From Candidatus Microthrix parvicella Bio17-1 (GTDB lineage Bacteria; Actinomycetota; Acidimicrobiia; Acidimicrobiales; Microtrichaceae), in contig NZ_AMPG01000002.1 in NCBI RefSeq assembly GCF_000299415.1, positions 62,001 through 126,000 on the forward strand: DNA of 64,000 bases, in the 5' to 3' direction. How positions within the stretch are numbered: position 1 is the first letter of the stretch; every line of letters starts with the position of its first letter. The notes below the pieces were generated by a model. The model ran no database searches and was not told the origin of the DNA. It worked only from the letters and a program-made list of their open reading frames with translations. Below, one piece after another: positions 1-9,668 of this stretch. Both the position numbers and the translations under genes were made by a program.

Positions 1-732
1 GAACGCAAGCCCTCGCAGCTCTCCGGTGGCCAGCAACAGCGGGTGGCCCTGGCCCGTGCGCTGGTGAACGAACCAGCGGCGCTCCTGCTGGACGAGCCGC
101 TTGGCGCGCTCGACCTGAAGTTGCGCCAGGTGATGCAGTTCGAGCTGAAGCGCATCCAACGCGAGATCGACATCAGCTTCGTTCACGTCACCCACGACCA
201 GGAGGAGGCCCTCACCATGGCCGATCGCATGGCCGTGATGAACGCAGGCCGGGTGGAGCAGATCGGAACACCGACCGACGTCTACGAACGTCCCGCTTCG
301 GTGTTCGTCGCCGGGTTCATCGGGCAGGCCAATTTGTGGCCCGGCACGGTCGAGTCCTTGGCAGACGGCCATGCCACGGCGGCCACACTGGGCTCCACCG
401 TGGGTGCCAGGTGCTTCTCACCGGAGGTGCGGCCCGGCAAGGTGGTGGTGATGGTGCGCCCCGAACGCCTCTCCGTGGCCATCGAGCGCCCCGACGACAC
501 CTCCGCCGTGCAGGGAACGGTCACCGACCTCACCTTCCAGGGCCCGGTGGTTCGCCTGTCGATGCGGGCGGCCGATGGCCACAGCGTCATCGCCCACCTC
601 GGCCCGGAGGACCATCTGCCCGGCCTGCGGCCCGGCGACCGGGTGTGGGCGCACTGGCCCGATGACGCCGCCTGTGTGCTGCCCGACGCACCACTCCCCG
701 CAGTCGACGACCCCGACGCGGTCGACGAATAG
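1..732 (+). CDS. potA: Polyamine-type ABC transporter ATP-binding protein (5' end cut by window)
   Basis: This is the ATPase subunit that would energise import of spermidine/putrescine-like substrates on the cytoplasmic face of the membrane. The reading frame is open from base 1, so the N-terminus with Walker A lies outside the window. The ABC signature [15 protein letters not shown] is visible at the very start, then Walker [12 protein letters not shown] and the H-loop [14 protein letters not shown]. From about residue 110 on, a C-terminal TOBE-type beta domain of the PotA/MalK group follows. The stop is 43 bp before the binding-protein gene potD, so an operon is likely. Spermidine/putrescine specificity is inferred from the neighbours; other PotA-like systems move other small cationic or organic solutes. 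Confidence 0.9.
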   Translation, partial: ERKPSQLSGGQQQRVALARALVNEPAALLLDEPLGALDLKLRQVMQFELKRIQREIDISFVHVTHDQEEALTMADRMAVMNAGRVEQIGTPTDVYERPASVFVAGFIGQANLWPGTVESLADGHATAATLGSTVGARCFSPEVRPGKVVVMVRPERLSVAIERPDDTSAVQGTVTDLTFQGPVVRLSMRAADGHSVIAHLGPEDHLPGLRPGDRVWAHWPDDAACVLPDAPLPAVDDPDAVDE

Positions 733-775
733 CCCGCGACACGCCAGCCGTTCACAGAACCTCAGAGGAGCAACC

Positions 776-1951
776 ATGACCGACGACTCGACCAACGCCA
801 CCCGGCAGTTCGCACAAGCGAACTGGTCGCGACGGCGATTTCTGGGGGGCGGCGCCGCCCTGAGCGGCGGGCTGATGTTGGGCCCAACCCTGCTCGCCGG
901 ATGCGGTGGCGACTCCAAGACCACCGCTTCCGGCGCCGACCAGAACTCGGGCGGGAAGACGCTGCGTATCTCCAACTGGCCGCTGTACATGGCCGAGGGC
1001 TTCAACGCGAAGTTCGAGAAGGAGACCGGCTACAAGGTCAGCTACAAGGAGAACTTTCAGGACAACGAGGTTTGGTTTGCAGCCAACAAGGACGCCCTCG
1101 CAGCGAACCAGGACATCGGCGCCGACCTGGTGATCCCCACCAACTTCATGACCGCCCGGCTGATCAATCTGGGATGGCTGACCAAGCTCGACCATGCCGC
1201 AATCCCCAATATGGCCAATGTTCGCCCGGAACTCATCGACGGTGCATGGGATCCGGGCGCCGTCTACTCCATGCCGTACTTCAGCGGGTTTGTCGGTATG
1301 GCCTACAACAAGGCCGAGACCGGCCGGAAGATCACCTCGGTTGATGATCTTTGGGACCCCAAGTTCAAGGGCCGCGTCTCGATGTTCTCCGATATGCAGG
1401 ACGGACTCGGCATGATTTTGAAGAGCCAGGGCATCGACCTGACCGACGTCACGCTCGATCAGGTGCAGGCCGCCGCCGACCTGGTGGCCGAGAAGAACCA
1501 GGGCGGCCAGATCCGCCGCTTCACCGGCAACGACTTTCAAGACGATCTCACCAGCGGCAACGTGATCGTCGCCCAGGTGTACTCCGGTGACGTTGCACAG
1601 TTGCAGGAGGACAACCCCGACATTGAGTTCCTGGTGCCCGAGGGCGGCTGCTCCATGTTCGTCGACACGATGGTGGCGCCCATCACCACGCACAACCTCA
1701 AGGGGGCCGAGGCGTGGATGAACTTTGTTTACGACAGGGACAACTACGCCTCGCTCACCGACTTCGTGCAGTACATCCCGGTGCTCACCGACATGGACGA
1801 CGCCCTGGCGAAGGTCAACCCGGAGCTCGTCGACAACCCGCTGGTCAATCCCTCCCCCGAGATGCTGGCCAAGGCACAGGAGTGGGGCCCCCTCAAGGAG
1901 GCCGAAGAGGCCGCGATGATCAAGGCGTACGCCGAAGTCACCGGAGGTTGA
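776..1951 (+). CDS. potD: Polyamine ABC transporter substrate-binding lipoprotein
   Basis: Extracytoplasmic solute-binding protein of the PotD/PotF family, about 391 residues. The ATG at 776 is preceded by GAGGAG at 763-768, and this start yields a proper signal: a twin-arginine motif SRRRFLG at about residues 20-26, a hydrophobic stretch, then a lipobox LLAGC. It is therefore predicted to leave by the Tat route and be lipid-anchored outside the membrane. The mature part begins KTLRISNWPLYM, typical of the family fold. A longer in-frame extension upstream has no signal sequence and is rejected. It sits between potA and potB. The bound ligand (putrescine, spermidine or other) cannot be read from sequence alone. 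Confidence 0.88.
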   Translation: MTDDSTNATRQFAQANWSRRRFLGGGAALSGGLMLGPTLLAGCGGDSKTTASGADQNSGGKTLRISNWPLYMAEGFNAKFEKETGYKVSYKENFQDNEVWFAANKDALAANQDIGADLVIPTNFMTARLINLGWLTKLDHAAIPNMANVRPELIDGAWDPGAVYSMPYFSGFVGMAYNKAETGRKITSVDDLWDPKFKGRVSMFSDMQDGLGMILKSQGIDLTDVTLDQVQAAADLVAEKNQGGQIRRFTGNDFQDDLTSGNVIVAQVYSGDVAQLQEDNPDIEFLVPEGGCSMFVDTMVAPITTHNLKGAEAWMNFVYDRDNYASLTDFVQYIPVLTDMDDALAKVNPELVDNPLVNPSPEMLAKAQEWGPLKEAEEAAMIKAYAEVTGG

Positions 1952-1993
1952 GTCGGTGAGGCTTGACGAAGCGACCCGGACGAAAGGGAGCTG

Positions 1994-2869
1994 ATGGCCG
2001 GCACCGCGTCCAGTGGACGCCGCACTGCCAGGTGGGTGCCGTACGCCATGGTCGCGCCCACGATGATCTTCCTGGTGGTCTTCTTCGTCATCCCGATCTT
2101 CACCCTGTTCAAGACCTCCCTTTCGGTGAACACCGGTTCGCTCTACGTGCCTGTGCAGAAGTTCAACTGGGAATGGGGCAACTACTCAGCGGCATTCACC
2201 CAGTACCGGGAGGAGATCGTTCGCTCGTTCTCATACGCCGGGCTGGCCACCGCCATCATGATCGTGTTGGCCTACCCATTGGCCTACGTGCTGGCCTTCA
2301 AGGCCGGTCGCTGGAAGAACCTGATGCTGGGCATGGTGATCCTGCCCTTCTTCATCACGTTCCTGGTGCGCACCATCGCCTGGAAGACGATCCTGGCCGA
2401 TGACGGCTTCGTCGTCGATGCGATGGGTGCCATCGGCCTGCTTCCAGCAGAGGGTCGCATCCTGTCCACGCCCTGGGCCGTCATCGGCGGGTTGGTCTAC
2501 AACTTCCTACCGTTCATGGTGCTGCCGATCTACGTCAGCCTGGAGAAGATCGACCCTCGATTGATTGAGGCGTCGAGAGACCTGTACTCCTCGACTGGGC
2601 GAGGATTTCGCAAGGTGATCCTGCCCCTCTCGATGCCGGGCGTGCTCGCCGGAAGCCTGCTGTGCTTCATTCCCGCAAGTGGCGACTTCATCAACGCCGA
2701 GTATCTGGGCAGCACCAAGACCACCATGATGGGCACCGTCATTCAGAAACAGTTCCTCATCGTGAAGGACTACCCGACCGCCGCTGCAATGTCGTTTGTG
2801 CTGATGGCGATCGTCCTGGCCATGGTGCTCGTCTACACACGGGCGTTGGGCACGGAGGATCTGGTCTGA
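1994..2869 (+). CDS. potB: Polyamine ABC transporter permease, PotB type
   Basis: Inner-membrane permease of about 291 residues with roughly six hydrophobic segments, starting with one at residues 15-37. The cytoplasmic EAA loop, which docks the ATPase, is visible near residues 190-215 as EASRDLYSSTGRGF and following residues. The ATG at 1994 has a good Shine-Dalgarno (AAAGGGAG, 1983-1990). Its TGA overlaps the ATG of potC by one base (TGATG), so the two permeases are translationally coupled. They are expected to form the heterodimeric channel fed by PotD. Confidence 0.9.
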   Translation: MAGTASSGRRTARWVPYAMVAPTMIFLVVFFVIPIFTLFKTSLSVNTGSLYVPVQKFNWEWGNYSAAFTQYREEIVRSFSYAGLATAIMIVLAYPLAYVLAFKAGRWKNLMLGMVILPFFITFLVRTIAWKTILADDGFVVDAMGAIGLLPAEGRILSTPWAVIGGLVYNFLPFMVLPIYVSLEKIDPRLIEASRDLYSSTGRGFRKVILPLSMPGVLAGSLLCFIPASGDFINAEYLGSTKTTMMGTVIQKQFLIVKDYPTAAAMSFVLMAIVLAMVLVYTRALGTEDLV

Positions 2870-3744
2870 TGTCGATGGAGGGGATCGTCCAACAGGGCAC
2901 CGGCGAGCTGACCGGTTCGTCGCCGGTTGCGCCGAACACACGGCCGGCAAAGCCACGGCAGTTTGGGTTCTTCGGCGAGCTGGCACTGAAGGCATCAGCG
3001 GTGCTGGTGCTGTTGTTCCTTTTCGCTCCGATCTTCGTGATCGTGATGTTCTCGTTCAACAAACCCCAGGGGAAGTTCAACCTCAAGTGGAGTCAGTTCA
3101 GCTTGGACGCCTGGACCGACCCGTTTCGGTATCCCGAGTTGACCAAGGCCATGGCCAACAGCCTGGAAATCGCCACGCTGTCGACGATTGTGGCGGTGGT
3201 GCTGGGCAGCTTCGTGGCGATCGCTCTCGTCCGCCAGCGGTTCGTGGGTCGTGACACGCTCGACACGTTCCTGGTGTTGCCACTGACCGCTGCCGAAGTG
3301 GTGATGGGCGCATCGTTGCTCACGCTGTTCCTCGACCTGGGCTGGAATCGTGGCTTCGGCACGATCGTGATCGCCCACATCGGTTTCGAGGTGAGCTTCG
3401 TGGCTCTCACCGTACGTGCCCGGGTGCGAGGTCACGACTGGACGCTGGAGGACGCCTCGATGGACCTCGGCGCCAACCCTCGCCGCACGTTTTGGAAGGT
3501 GACGCTGCCGATGATCCTGCCCGGCATCATCGCTGCGGCAATGCTGTCCTTCGCCTTGTCGCTGGACGACTTCATCATCACCTTTTTCAACGCCGGGTCC
3601 ACCTCCACCTACCCGCTGTACGTAAACGCGGCCGTCAAGAACGGGTTGCCCCCGCAGGTCAACGTGTTGGCCACCGCCATCCTCGTGGTCAGCCTGATCC
3701 TCCTGGGGCTGAGCGGACTGCGCAGCCGTCGGGCGCCCGACTAA
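2869..3744 (+). CDS. potC: Polyamine ABC transporter permease, PotC type
   Basis: Second permease of the importer, about 291 residues. A cytoplasmic N-terminal tail of about 40 residues precedes the first membrane segment (VLVLLFLFAPIFVIVMF). The EAA loop reads EDASMDLGANPRRTFWKV. The ATG at 2869 overlaps the potB stop by one base; the frame is open further upstream inside potB, but this start restores normal family length. It is the last gene of the transporter set; the next gene, an aminotransferase, starts 106 bp later and may be co-transcribed. Confidence 0.9.
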   Translation: MSMEGIVQQGTGELTGSSPVAPNTRPAKPRQFGFFGELALKASAVLVLLFLFAPIFVIVMFSFNKPQGKFNLKWSQFSLDAWTDPFRYPELTKAMANSLEIATLSTIVAVVLGSFVAIALVRQRFVGRDTLDTFLVLPLTAAEVVMGASLLTLFLDLGWNRGFGTIVIAHIGFEVSFVALTVRARVRGHDWTLEDASMDLGANPRRTFWKVTLPMILPGIIAAAMLSFALSLDDFIITFFNAGSTSTYPLYVNAAVKNGLPPQVNVLATAILVVSLILLGLSGLRSRRAPD

Positions 3745-3850
3745 GACCGACCGGAACGCCACCGGCGCAAGCCCCAAACGTCACCCACTCTCCCCAGCCT
3801 GAACCCTGCGGGGGTGAACCTCCATCCACCATCGCCAGCCGAGGAGCGCC

Positions 3851-5224
3851 GTGTCACGGACAGCCAGCGAACTTCAAGAACTTTCAGCCCGCCACACCTG
3901 GGGCCACTTTTCCCAGTTGGCGCCTTCGAATCCATCCGAGATTGCCGTCATCGATCGAGGTGAGGGCTGTTACGTCTGGGATGCCAACGGCAAGCGGTAC
4001 CTCGACGGCCTGGCCGGGCTGTACACCGTGAACGCCGGTCATGGAAGGAGTTCGATCGCCAACGCCATGGCCCAACAGGCCGAGTCGCTGGCCTACTTCC
4101 CCCTGTGGACCTACACCCATCCGGTGGCGATCGAGTTGGCGGCCAGATTGGCCAAGCTGGCCCCGGGCGACCTCAATCGTGTGTTCTTCACCACCGGCGG
4201 CAGCGAGGCGGTCGAGTCGGCATGGAAGCTGGCCCGCCAATACCACGCCACCCGAGGCGAGCCGAAGCGTTACAAGGCGATCGCCCGCCAAACCGCCTAC
4301 CACGGCACCACCATGGGGGCGCTCTCGCTCACCGGTGTGGCAGAAATTCGAGGCCTGTTCGAACCGCTGGTGCCGGGCGGCATCCACGTGGAGAATACCA
4401 ATCGATATCGCTGCGCGTTCTGCGCATCGGGTCCCTCGTGCACCCTCCAGTGCGCCGACGACATCGAGCGGGCCATTCTGCGGGAGGGCGCCGACACCGT
4501 CGCGGCGGTGTTCCTCGAACCGGTGCAGAACTCTGGCGGTTGCTTCACCCCGCCCCCCGGTTACTTCGAGCGGGTGCGGGAGATCTGCGACCGCCACGGC
4601 GTGCTCCTGGTGTCCGACGAGGTGATCTGCGCCTTCGGTCGCATCGGCGCCTACTTCGGGGCCGAGCGGGTGGGTTCGCAACCCGACATGATCACGATGG
4701 CCAAGGGCCTCACCTCCGGATATGCGCCGCTGGGCGGGGTGATGGTGTCCGACAAGGTGGCCGAACCGTTCCTCGAAGACGGCTCCATGTTCATGCACGG
4801 CATCACCTTCGGCGGGCATCCTGTGAGCTGCGCGGCGGCGATGGCCAACCTGGATGTGTTCGAGGCCGAGGACCTCAACGGCCACGTGCTCGGCCATGAG
4901 GACGAGTTCCGAGCGGCGCTCGACACGCTCGCCGACCTGCCGGTGGTGGGAGACATCCGCGGCATGGGCTACTTCTATGCGATCGAACTGGTGAAGGACC
5001 GCGACACCAGGGAGACGTTCAGTGCCGATGAGGGCGAGCGTTTGCTGCGAAAGTTGTTGACCCCGCGTCTGTTTGAGCTGGGACTGATCTGTAGGGCCGA
5101 CGACCGTGGCGACCCGGTGCTGCAACTGTCGCCGGCGCTGGTGGCCGGCACCGACGAGTTCGACATGATCGCCGACGTGATCCGAACCGCATTGACCGAA
5201 TCGATGGGAGCACTGTCGGCATGA
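3851..5224 (+). CDS. Class III aminotransferase (putrescine/beta-alanine type)
   Basis: PLP-dependent fold-type I aminotransferase of 457 residues. The PLP lysine is K285 in [14 protein letters not shown], and the N-terminal half carries [18 protein letters not shown] and [18 protein letters not shown] start at 3851 with GAGGAG at 3841-3846. Location directly behind a polyamine importer and before alanine dehydrogenase suggests an amine:pyruvate transaminase, giving alanine that the next gene oxidises; this pairing is inference. Unusual for a quick look at the family is a four-cysteine cluster C188-x2-C191-x5-C197-x3-C201 between the two PLP-domain halves. Stop overlaps the next start by 4 bp (ATGA). 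Confidence 0.85.
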   Translation: MSRTASELQELSARHTWGHFSQLAPSNPSEIAVIDRGEGCYVWDANGKRYLDGLAGLYTVNAGHGRSSIANAMAQQAESLAYFPLWTYTHPVAIELAARLAKLAPGDLNRVFFTTGGSEAVESAWKLARQYHATRGEPKRYKAIARQTAYHGTTMGALSLTGVAEIRGLFEPLVPGGIHVENTNRYRCAFCASGPSCTLQCADDIERAILREGADTVAAVFLEPVQNSGGCFTPPPGYFERVREICDRHGVLLVSDEVICAFGRIGAYFGAERVGSQPDMITMAKGLTSGYAPLGGVMVSDKVAEPFLEDGSMFMHGITFGGHPVSCAAAMANLDVFEAEDLNGHVLGHEDEFRAALDTLADLPVVGDIRGMGYFYAIELVKDRDTRETFSADEGERLLRKLLTPRLFELGLICRADDRGDPVLQLSPALVAGTDEFDMIADVIRTALTESMGALSA

Positions 5225-6390
5225 GCAACTCGACGCTGCCCCAACCCTCCGACGCTCCGGAGAGCCGGCCCTTGTGCGTGGGTGTCCCCACCGAGATCAA
5301 GAACGACGAACACCGTGTGGCGATCACCCCCGACGGGGTACGCGAACTGAGCCGGCACGGGGCGCCGGTCTTGGTGCAGGCTGGGGCGGGGGCCGGGGCC
5401 GCCATCCCCGACGAGGCCTATGCCGCGTCGGGAGCCGAGATCGTCGCCGACGCTGCCGAGGTGTGGCAACGCGCCGACCTGGTCTGCAAGGTCAAGGAAC
5501 CGCTCGCCGAGGAGTTCGAGCACTTCCGCCCGGGGCTCACTCTGTTCACGTTCCTCCACCTGGCCGCCTATCCCTTGGTGGCCGACGCTCTGATGGAACA
5601 CCAGGTCACCGGCATCGCCTACGAGACGGTTCAAACCAGCGAAGGCGCCCTGCCCCTGCTTGCGCCGATGAGCGAGGTGGCCGGCCGCATGTCGGTGCAG
5701 GTGGGCGCCCACTTCCTCGAACGCCACCATGGCGGCCGCGGCGTGCTCCTCGGTGGGGTGCCCGGCGTTCGGCCCGCCCGGGTGGCGGTTCTGGGCGCCG
5801 GCAACGTCGGATGGAACGCCGCCCGCATGGCCGCCGGTTTGGGCGCCGAGGTGGACCTGCTCGACAAGAGCGTCGATCGTCTTCGTTGGGTCGACGAGGT
5901 TCGCACCGGCTCGATCACCACGCTCACGTCCAACCGCGGGCAGGTCGAACGGGCGGTCGCCGAGGCCGACCTGGTGATCGGCGCCGTACTGGTGCCCGGC
6001 GGTCGCGCTCCAGTGGTCGTCTCAGACGACATGGTGCGTGGGATGAAGCCCGGAGCGGTCATCGTCGACATTGCCATCGACCAGGGCGGTTGCATCGAGA
6101 CGTCGCACGAAACCACCCACGAGAATCCCACGTTCGAACAGCACGACGTGGTGCACTATGCCGTCGGCAACATGCCCGGTGCGGTGCCACACACCTCCAC
6201 CTATGCGCTCACCAACGTCACGCTCCCCTACCTGGCCGCTCTGACCGAGCACGGTGTGTCCAGGGCCACCGCCGCCGACCCGGCGCTCGCCCTTGGCGTC
6301 AACACCGCCGGCGGGCACCTGACCAACGCCGCTGTGGCCGAATCGATCGGCAAGGTCGCCGTCTCGCTCCCCGAAACCCTCCCAACATGA
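5221..6390 (+). CDS. ald: Alanine dehydrogenase
   Basis: NAD-dependent L-alanine dehydrogenase (alanine to pyruvate plus ammonia), 389 residues. The N-terminal catalytic domain shows [18 protein letters not shown] and the Rossmann domain the nucleotide motif [14 protein letters not shown] at about residue 184. The C-terminal part has [21 protein letters not shown], characteristic of alanine dehydrogenase rather than transhydrogenase. Translationally coupled to the aminotransferase by an ATGA overlap at 5221-5224. In this setting it would regenerate pyruvate as amino acceptor while releasing ammonia. Confidence 0.9.
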   Translation: MSNSTLPQPSDAPESRPLCVGVPTEIKNDEHRVAITPDGVRELSRHGAPVLVQAGAGAGAAIPDEAYAASGAEIVADAAEVWQRADLVCKVKEPLAEEFEHFRPGLTLFTFLHLAAYPLVADALMEHQVTGIAYETVQTSEGALPLLAPMSEVAGRMSVQVGAHFLERHHGGRGVLLGGVPGVRPARVAVLGAGNVGWNAARMAAGLGAEVDLLDKSVDRLRWVDEVRTGSITTLTSNRGQVERAVAEADLVIGAVLVPGGRAPVVVSDDMVRGMKPGAVIVDIAIDQGGCIETSHETTHENPTFEQHDVVHYAVGNMPGAVPHTSTYALTNVTLPYLAALTEHGVSRATAADPALALGVNTAGGHLTNAAVAESIGKVAVSLPETLPT

Positions 6391-6403
6391 GCGCTCATCG
6401 GTC

Positions 6404-6889
6404 GTGGAGCACACCGTGACCGACGAGGGCCCGCAGAACGCCGCCCATCTTGACGAGATCGACAAGGCGATCATCCGGGAACTCCAGCTGGACGGCCGCA
6501 TGAGCTACGCCCGGCTGGGACCCAAGGTGGGCCTGTCGCAGGCCGCCGTGCGTCAGCGGGTGCAGCGGCTCACCGACGACCACGTGATGCAGGTGGTGGC
6601 GGTGACCGACCCCATGCGCATGGGCTTCACCCTTCAGGTGATGGTGGGGGTCAGGGCAAGTGGCGATCTCAAGGTGTTGGCCGCACAACTGGCTGAGGTG
6701 GAGGCGATCAACTACGTCGTCGTCACGTCAGGCCGCTTCGACCTGCTGCTGGAGATGGTGTGCACCGGCCCCGAAGACCTGCTCGGTCTGCTGGACAGCA
6801 GCGTTCGTCCGTTGGACGGGGTGCGCAGCACGGAGGTCTTCACCTACCTCCACCTGGAAAAGCAGTCCTACGCCTGGGGTGCCCGCTAA
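6404..6889 (+). CDS. Lrp/AsnC family transcriptional regulator
   Basis: Small DNA-binding regulator, 161 residues (157 if the alternative GTG at 6416 is used). N-terminal helix-turn-helix: [20 protein letters not shown] then [20 protein letters not shown]-terminal RAM/AsnC ligand-binding domain from about residue 75 ([20 protein letters not shown]). It lies 13 bp behind ald; Lrp-type AldR proteins commonly control alanine dehydrogenase, so local control by alanine or another amino acid is a reasonable inference. No operator was identified. Confidence 0.85.
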   Translation: MEHTVTDEGPQNAAHLDEIDKAIIRELQLDGRMSYARLGPKVGLSQAAVRQRVQRLTDDHVMQVVAVTDPMRMGFTLQVMVGVRASGDLKVLAAQLAEVEAINYVVVTSGRFDLLLEMVCTGPEDLLGLLDSSVRPLDGVRSTEVFTYLHLEKQSYAWGAR

Positions 6890-6890
6890 G

Positions 6891-6938
6891 TCGCTCACTC
6901 GCTCACTCGCTCAGTCGCCCAGTCGCCCAGTCGCCCAG
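6891..6938. repeat. Six tandem copies of an 8-bp unit
   Basis: Six consecutive octamers fill the gap between two convergent genes. The first two copies read TCGCTCAC, the third is the intermediate TCGCTCAG, and the last three read TCGCCCAG. The array begins one base after the Lrp stop and ends 17 bp before the oxidoreductase stop. It may change copy number by slippage. No function is evident. Confidence 0.85.
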
Positions 6939-6955
6939 CGGACGAGGCGGACGGT

Positions 6956-8407
6956 TCAGCTGTCGAAACCGACCCCGGCGGCGTCCAACAGCCGCAACCA
7001 TGGCCCACGTCGGCCGTCGTTGCGGTCGGCCTTGGCAATCGCCCGTCGGGTGAGCGTGATGCCGGTCCAGCGCACCGGCTCCGGAGGCCACGGGACGGGC
7101 CCCCTGCGCACCATGGCCAGGCGGGTGCGCTCGTTGTCCACGCCCGCCAGCAGGTCGACCGCCACCCGGGCCGCAAACCGCGTGGCGCCGACTCCCAGCC
7201 CGGTGTAGCCGACCGCCCACGCCACACGCCGGTCCCACCGGCACCCGGCGGTAAAGGCAAACCTCGTGGTCGTTCCGATCGGTCCGCCCCAACGATGGCT
7301 GATCCGCACGCCCTCCAACTGTGGGAAGCACTCCAGCAGTTGAGCGGCCAGCATCGACTCGGTGGGCTCGTTGGACTCCACCGCCGGGCCAAGTTTGCCT
7401 CCGTAGTGGTAGATGGCGTCGTACCCGCCCCACAGCACCCGGTTGTCGGGGGTCAGCCGGAAGTAGTGAAACTGATTGGCGGCGTCGCCCACGCCCTGGC
7501 GGTTGGCCCAACCCAGCGACTCGAGGCGGGCGGCATCGAGTGGTTCGGTGACCAGCACGTGGTCGTACACCGGCACCACCTGGTGGCGGATGGCCGGCAC
7601 CAAGCCGGGAAACGCGTTGGTCGCCACCATCACCCGCCCGGCACGAATCTCCAGGCCAGGGCCCCGAACGACCACGCCGGCGTCGGACCGTTCCAGGCCG
7701 TCCGCCGACGTGTGGTCGGCCAGGCGACCCCCGCGGCCAACCAGGGCCTGCCGCAGCCCGGCCACCAGGCGCCCGGGGTCGACCAGGCCCACGTTGTCGT
7801 GGCGCCACACCCCACCGACGAAGGTGGGCGACGCCACCTCGGCCTGTACCGCATCCCGGTCGAGCACGGTCACCCGGTCGCCCGCCCGTCGCAGCGCCGC
7901 CACACCTCCCAGCAGATCCTCCAACTGCCAGTCGGCGTTGGCCACGTCAAGTTCACCAACCGGCTCCCAGCAGGCGTCGATGCCGTGACGTTCCAGGTCG
8001 GCGAGCAAACCCGTCAGGTTCTCGTTGCCAAGACGGTGCAGGTTTGAGTACTCCTCCGGCCAGTGCGCCATGCCGTTGGCTACGCCGTGGGTAATCGACG
8101 CGTCGCAGAACCCCCCGTTGCGGCCCGAGGCGCCGTCGCCCGGCCCGGAGGCGTCGATGACGAGCACGTCAAGGTTCGGTTCGTCGTCCAGTGCCTGATG
8201 TGCCGCCCACAGCCCGGTGAACCCGGCGCCGATCACCACCAGGTCGGCCTGATGATGCCCACGGATCGGAGGCCGGGCGGGCAGTGCCACCTCCGGGCGG
8301 TTCAGCCAAAACGGTGCCAGCTCAGAATCCGCCAGCATGGCGGCGACCGCGGGGTCACCCGGCTTGGGTGCATCACCGGCGGAGCCCGACCGACCCAGCA
8401 TGCTCAT
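6956..8407 (-). CDS. FAD-dependent oxidoreductase, DAO family (gamma-glutamylputrescine oxidase-like)
   Basis: Flavoprotein of 483 residues. After about 50 residues a dinucleotide-binding motif DLVVIGAGFTGLWAAHQAL is seen, followed by GRNGGFCDASIT, the pattern of the DAO/PuuB group in which the segment lies against the flavin. The C-terminal part returns to the flavin domain (YTGLGVGATRFAARVAVDLL). Likely oxidises an amine or amino acid with O2 as acceptor. ATG at 8407 overlaps the stop of the upstream aminotransferase (ATGA), so the two are one operon running opposite to ald. The substrate is inferred only from the polyamine context. Confidence 0.82.
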   Translation of the reverse strand: MSMLGRSGSAGDAPKPGDPAVAAMLADSELAPFWLNRPEVALPARPPIRGHHQADLVVIGAGFTGLWAAHQALDDEPNLDVLVIDASGPGDGASGRNGGFCDASITHGVANGMAHWPEEYSNLHRLGNENLTGLLADLERHGIDACWEPVGELDVANADWQLEDLLGGVAALRRAGDRVTVLDRDAVQAEVASPTFVGGVWRHDNVGLVDPGRLVAGLRQALVGRGGRLADHTSADGLERSDAGVVVRGPGLEIRAGRVMVATNAFPGLVPAIRHQVVPVYDHVLVTEPLDAARLESLGWANRQGVGDAANQFHYFRLTPDNRVLWGGYDAIYHYGGKLGPAVESNEPTESMLAAQLLECFPQLEGVRISHRWGGPIGTTTRFAFTAGCRWDRRVAWAVGYTGLGVGATRFAARVAVDLLAGVDNERTRLAMVRRGPVPWPPEPVRWTGITLTRRAIAKADRNDGRRGPWLRLLDAAGVGFDS

Positions 8408-9639
8408 GCCTGAGTCCCTGCAAGTTCAGCGAGAGCCGACCGGGTGGCCGCAACGATGAGGTCCAAGTCGTCGTCCCCGATCACCAGCGGCGGGCAGAAG
8501 GCCACGGTTGAGGTTGGGATCGGCCTGGGGATCACCCCGTTGGCCAGCATGTGGTCGCGCACCGCCGCCGGTGCGACGCCCTCGTTCAGACCGAGGGCCC
8601 AGATGGCTTCGCTGCCTCGCAGCTCGGTTGCGAGCCCTTCGTCGACCAATTGCTTCAGCGCAGGGCCGAGTCGCTCACCGATGGCCACCGCTTTGGCCAT
8701 CAGCCCCTCGTTCTCGATGATCGCCAGGTTCGCCAGCGCCGCCGCGCATACGGTGGGATGCCCCGAGTAGGTGAAGCCGTGACGCAGCATCCGGGTGTCA
8801 TCGGCCTGCAGCACCTCGTTGACTTTTGCGCCGGTGAGCACCCCGCCAAGCGGCAAATAGCCCGACGTGGCGCCCTTCGCGAACGTGATCAGGTCGGGGG
8901 TCACCTGGTACCGCTGTGCACCCCACCAGTGACCGAGCCGACCGAATCCGCTGATCACCTCGTCGAAAATCAGCAGCGCCCCATGCTCGTCGCAGAGGGC
9001 ACGTAACCCCTCCAGGTAGCCCGGCTGCGGCGGGTAGACGCCGGCGGCTCCCTGCAACGGTTCGGCGATCACCGCCGCCACCCGCCCGTCGTAGGTGGCG
9101 AAGAGTTCCTTCACCTGTGCCAGGTCGTCGGCGTCAGCATGCACCACGTCGGCCAACAACTCGCCCCAACCCTCCCGGTTGGCGGGCAGCCCCTGTGCGG
9201 TGGTGCCGCCGTACCCAACCCCGTGGTAGGCGCGTCGACGCGAGATGATCACCCGTCGTTCCGACTGGTCCTGCCACGCCCAGAACAGACGGCTGAGCTT
9301 GAGGGCCGTCTCCACCGCCTCCGAGCCGGAGTTGGTGAGAAACACGCGGGTGCCGTCCATTGGCGATCGCTCGGCCAACGCTGCGCACAGCTGCTCGGTC
9401 GGGTCGTTGGTGAACATCTCGAAGGTGTGGAACGCCTCCAGCGTCTCCATCTGGGCGGCAGTTGCCTCGGCGATCTCCGTGCGTCCATGACCGACCTGGC
9501 AGTACCAAAGCGACGCCATCGCGTCGACGTAGCGCTTGCCGGCGTCGTCCCAAACCGCAGCACCCTCCCCGCGCACCATGTTGACGAACTGCTCGGCTGC
9601 GGGCCGGGCGAAGGGATGCAGAAACGCGGTCGGTGCCAT
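8404..9639 (-). CDS. Class III aminotransferase
   Basis: Second PLP-dependent omega-type aminotransferase, 411 residues. The PLP lysine is K255 in ITFAKGATSGYLPLGG; FLTNSGSEAVETALKLSR and RRAYHGVGYGGTTAQGL are also present. It lacks the four-cysteine cluster of the other aminotransferase at 3851. The ATG at 9639 gives the usual beginning of the family (APTAFLHPFARP); a 105-residue longer frame upstream has no homologous look and is rejected. Coupled to the FAD oxidase by an ATGA overlap. Together they could deaminate and oxidise diamines or gamma-amino acids. Confidence 0.87.
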   Translation of the reverse strand: MAPTAFLHPFARPAAEQFVNMVRGEGAAVWDDAGKRYVDAMASLWYCQVGHGRTEIAEATAAQMETLEAFHTFEMFTNDPTEQLCAALAERSPMDGTRVFLTNSGSEAVETALKLSRLFWAWQDQSERRVIISRRRAYHGVGYGGTTAQGLPANREGWGELLADVVHADADDLAQVKELFATYDGRVAAVIAEPLQGAAGVYPPQPGYLEGLRALCDEHGALLIFDEVISGFGRLGHWWGAQRYQVTPDLITFAKGATSGYLPLGGVLTGAKVNEVLQADDTRMLRHGFTYSGHPTVCAAALANLAIIENEGLMAKAVAIGERLGPALKQLVDEGLATELRGSEAIWALGLNEGVAPAAVRDHMLANGVIPRPIPTSTVAFCPPLVIGDDDLDLIVAATRSALAELAGTQA

Positions 9640-9668
9640 GTCACTCCTCGATGAGGTTGCTCGGTCCC

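Noticed and set aside
282-755. Minus-strand open frame across the potA end
   Set aside because: Shadow of potA and the potD leader in GC-rich DNA; low-complexity composition and no ribosome-binding site.
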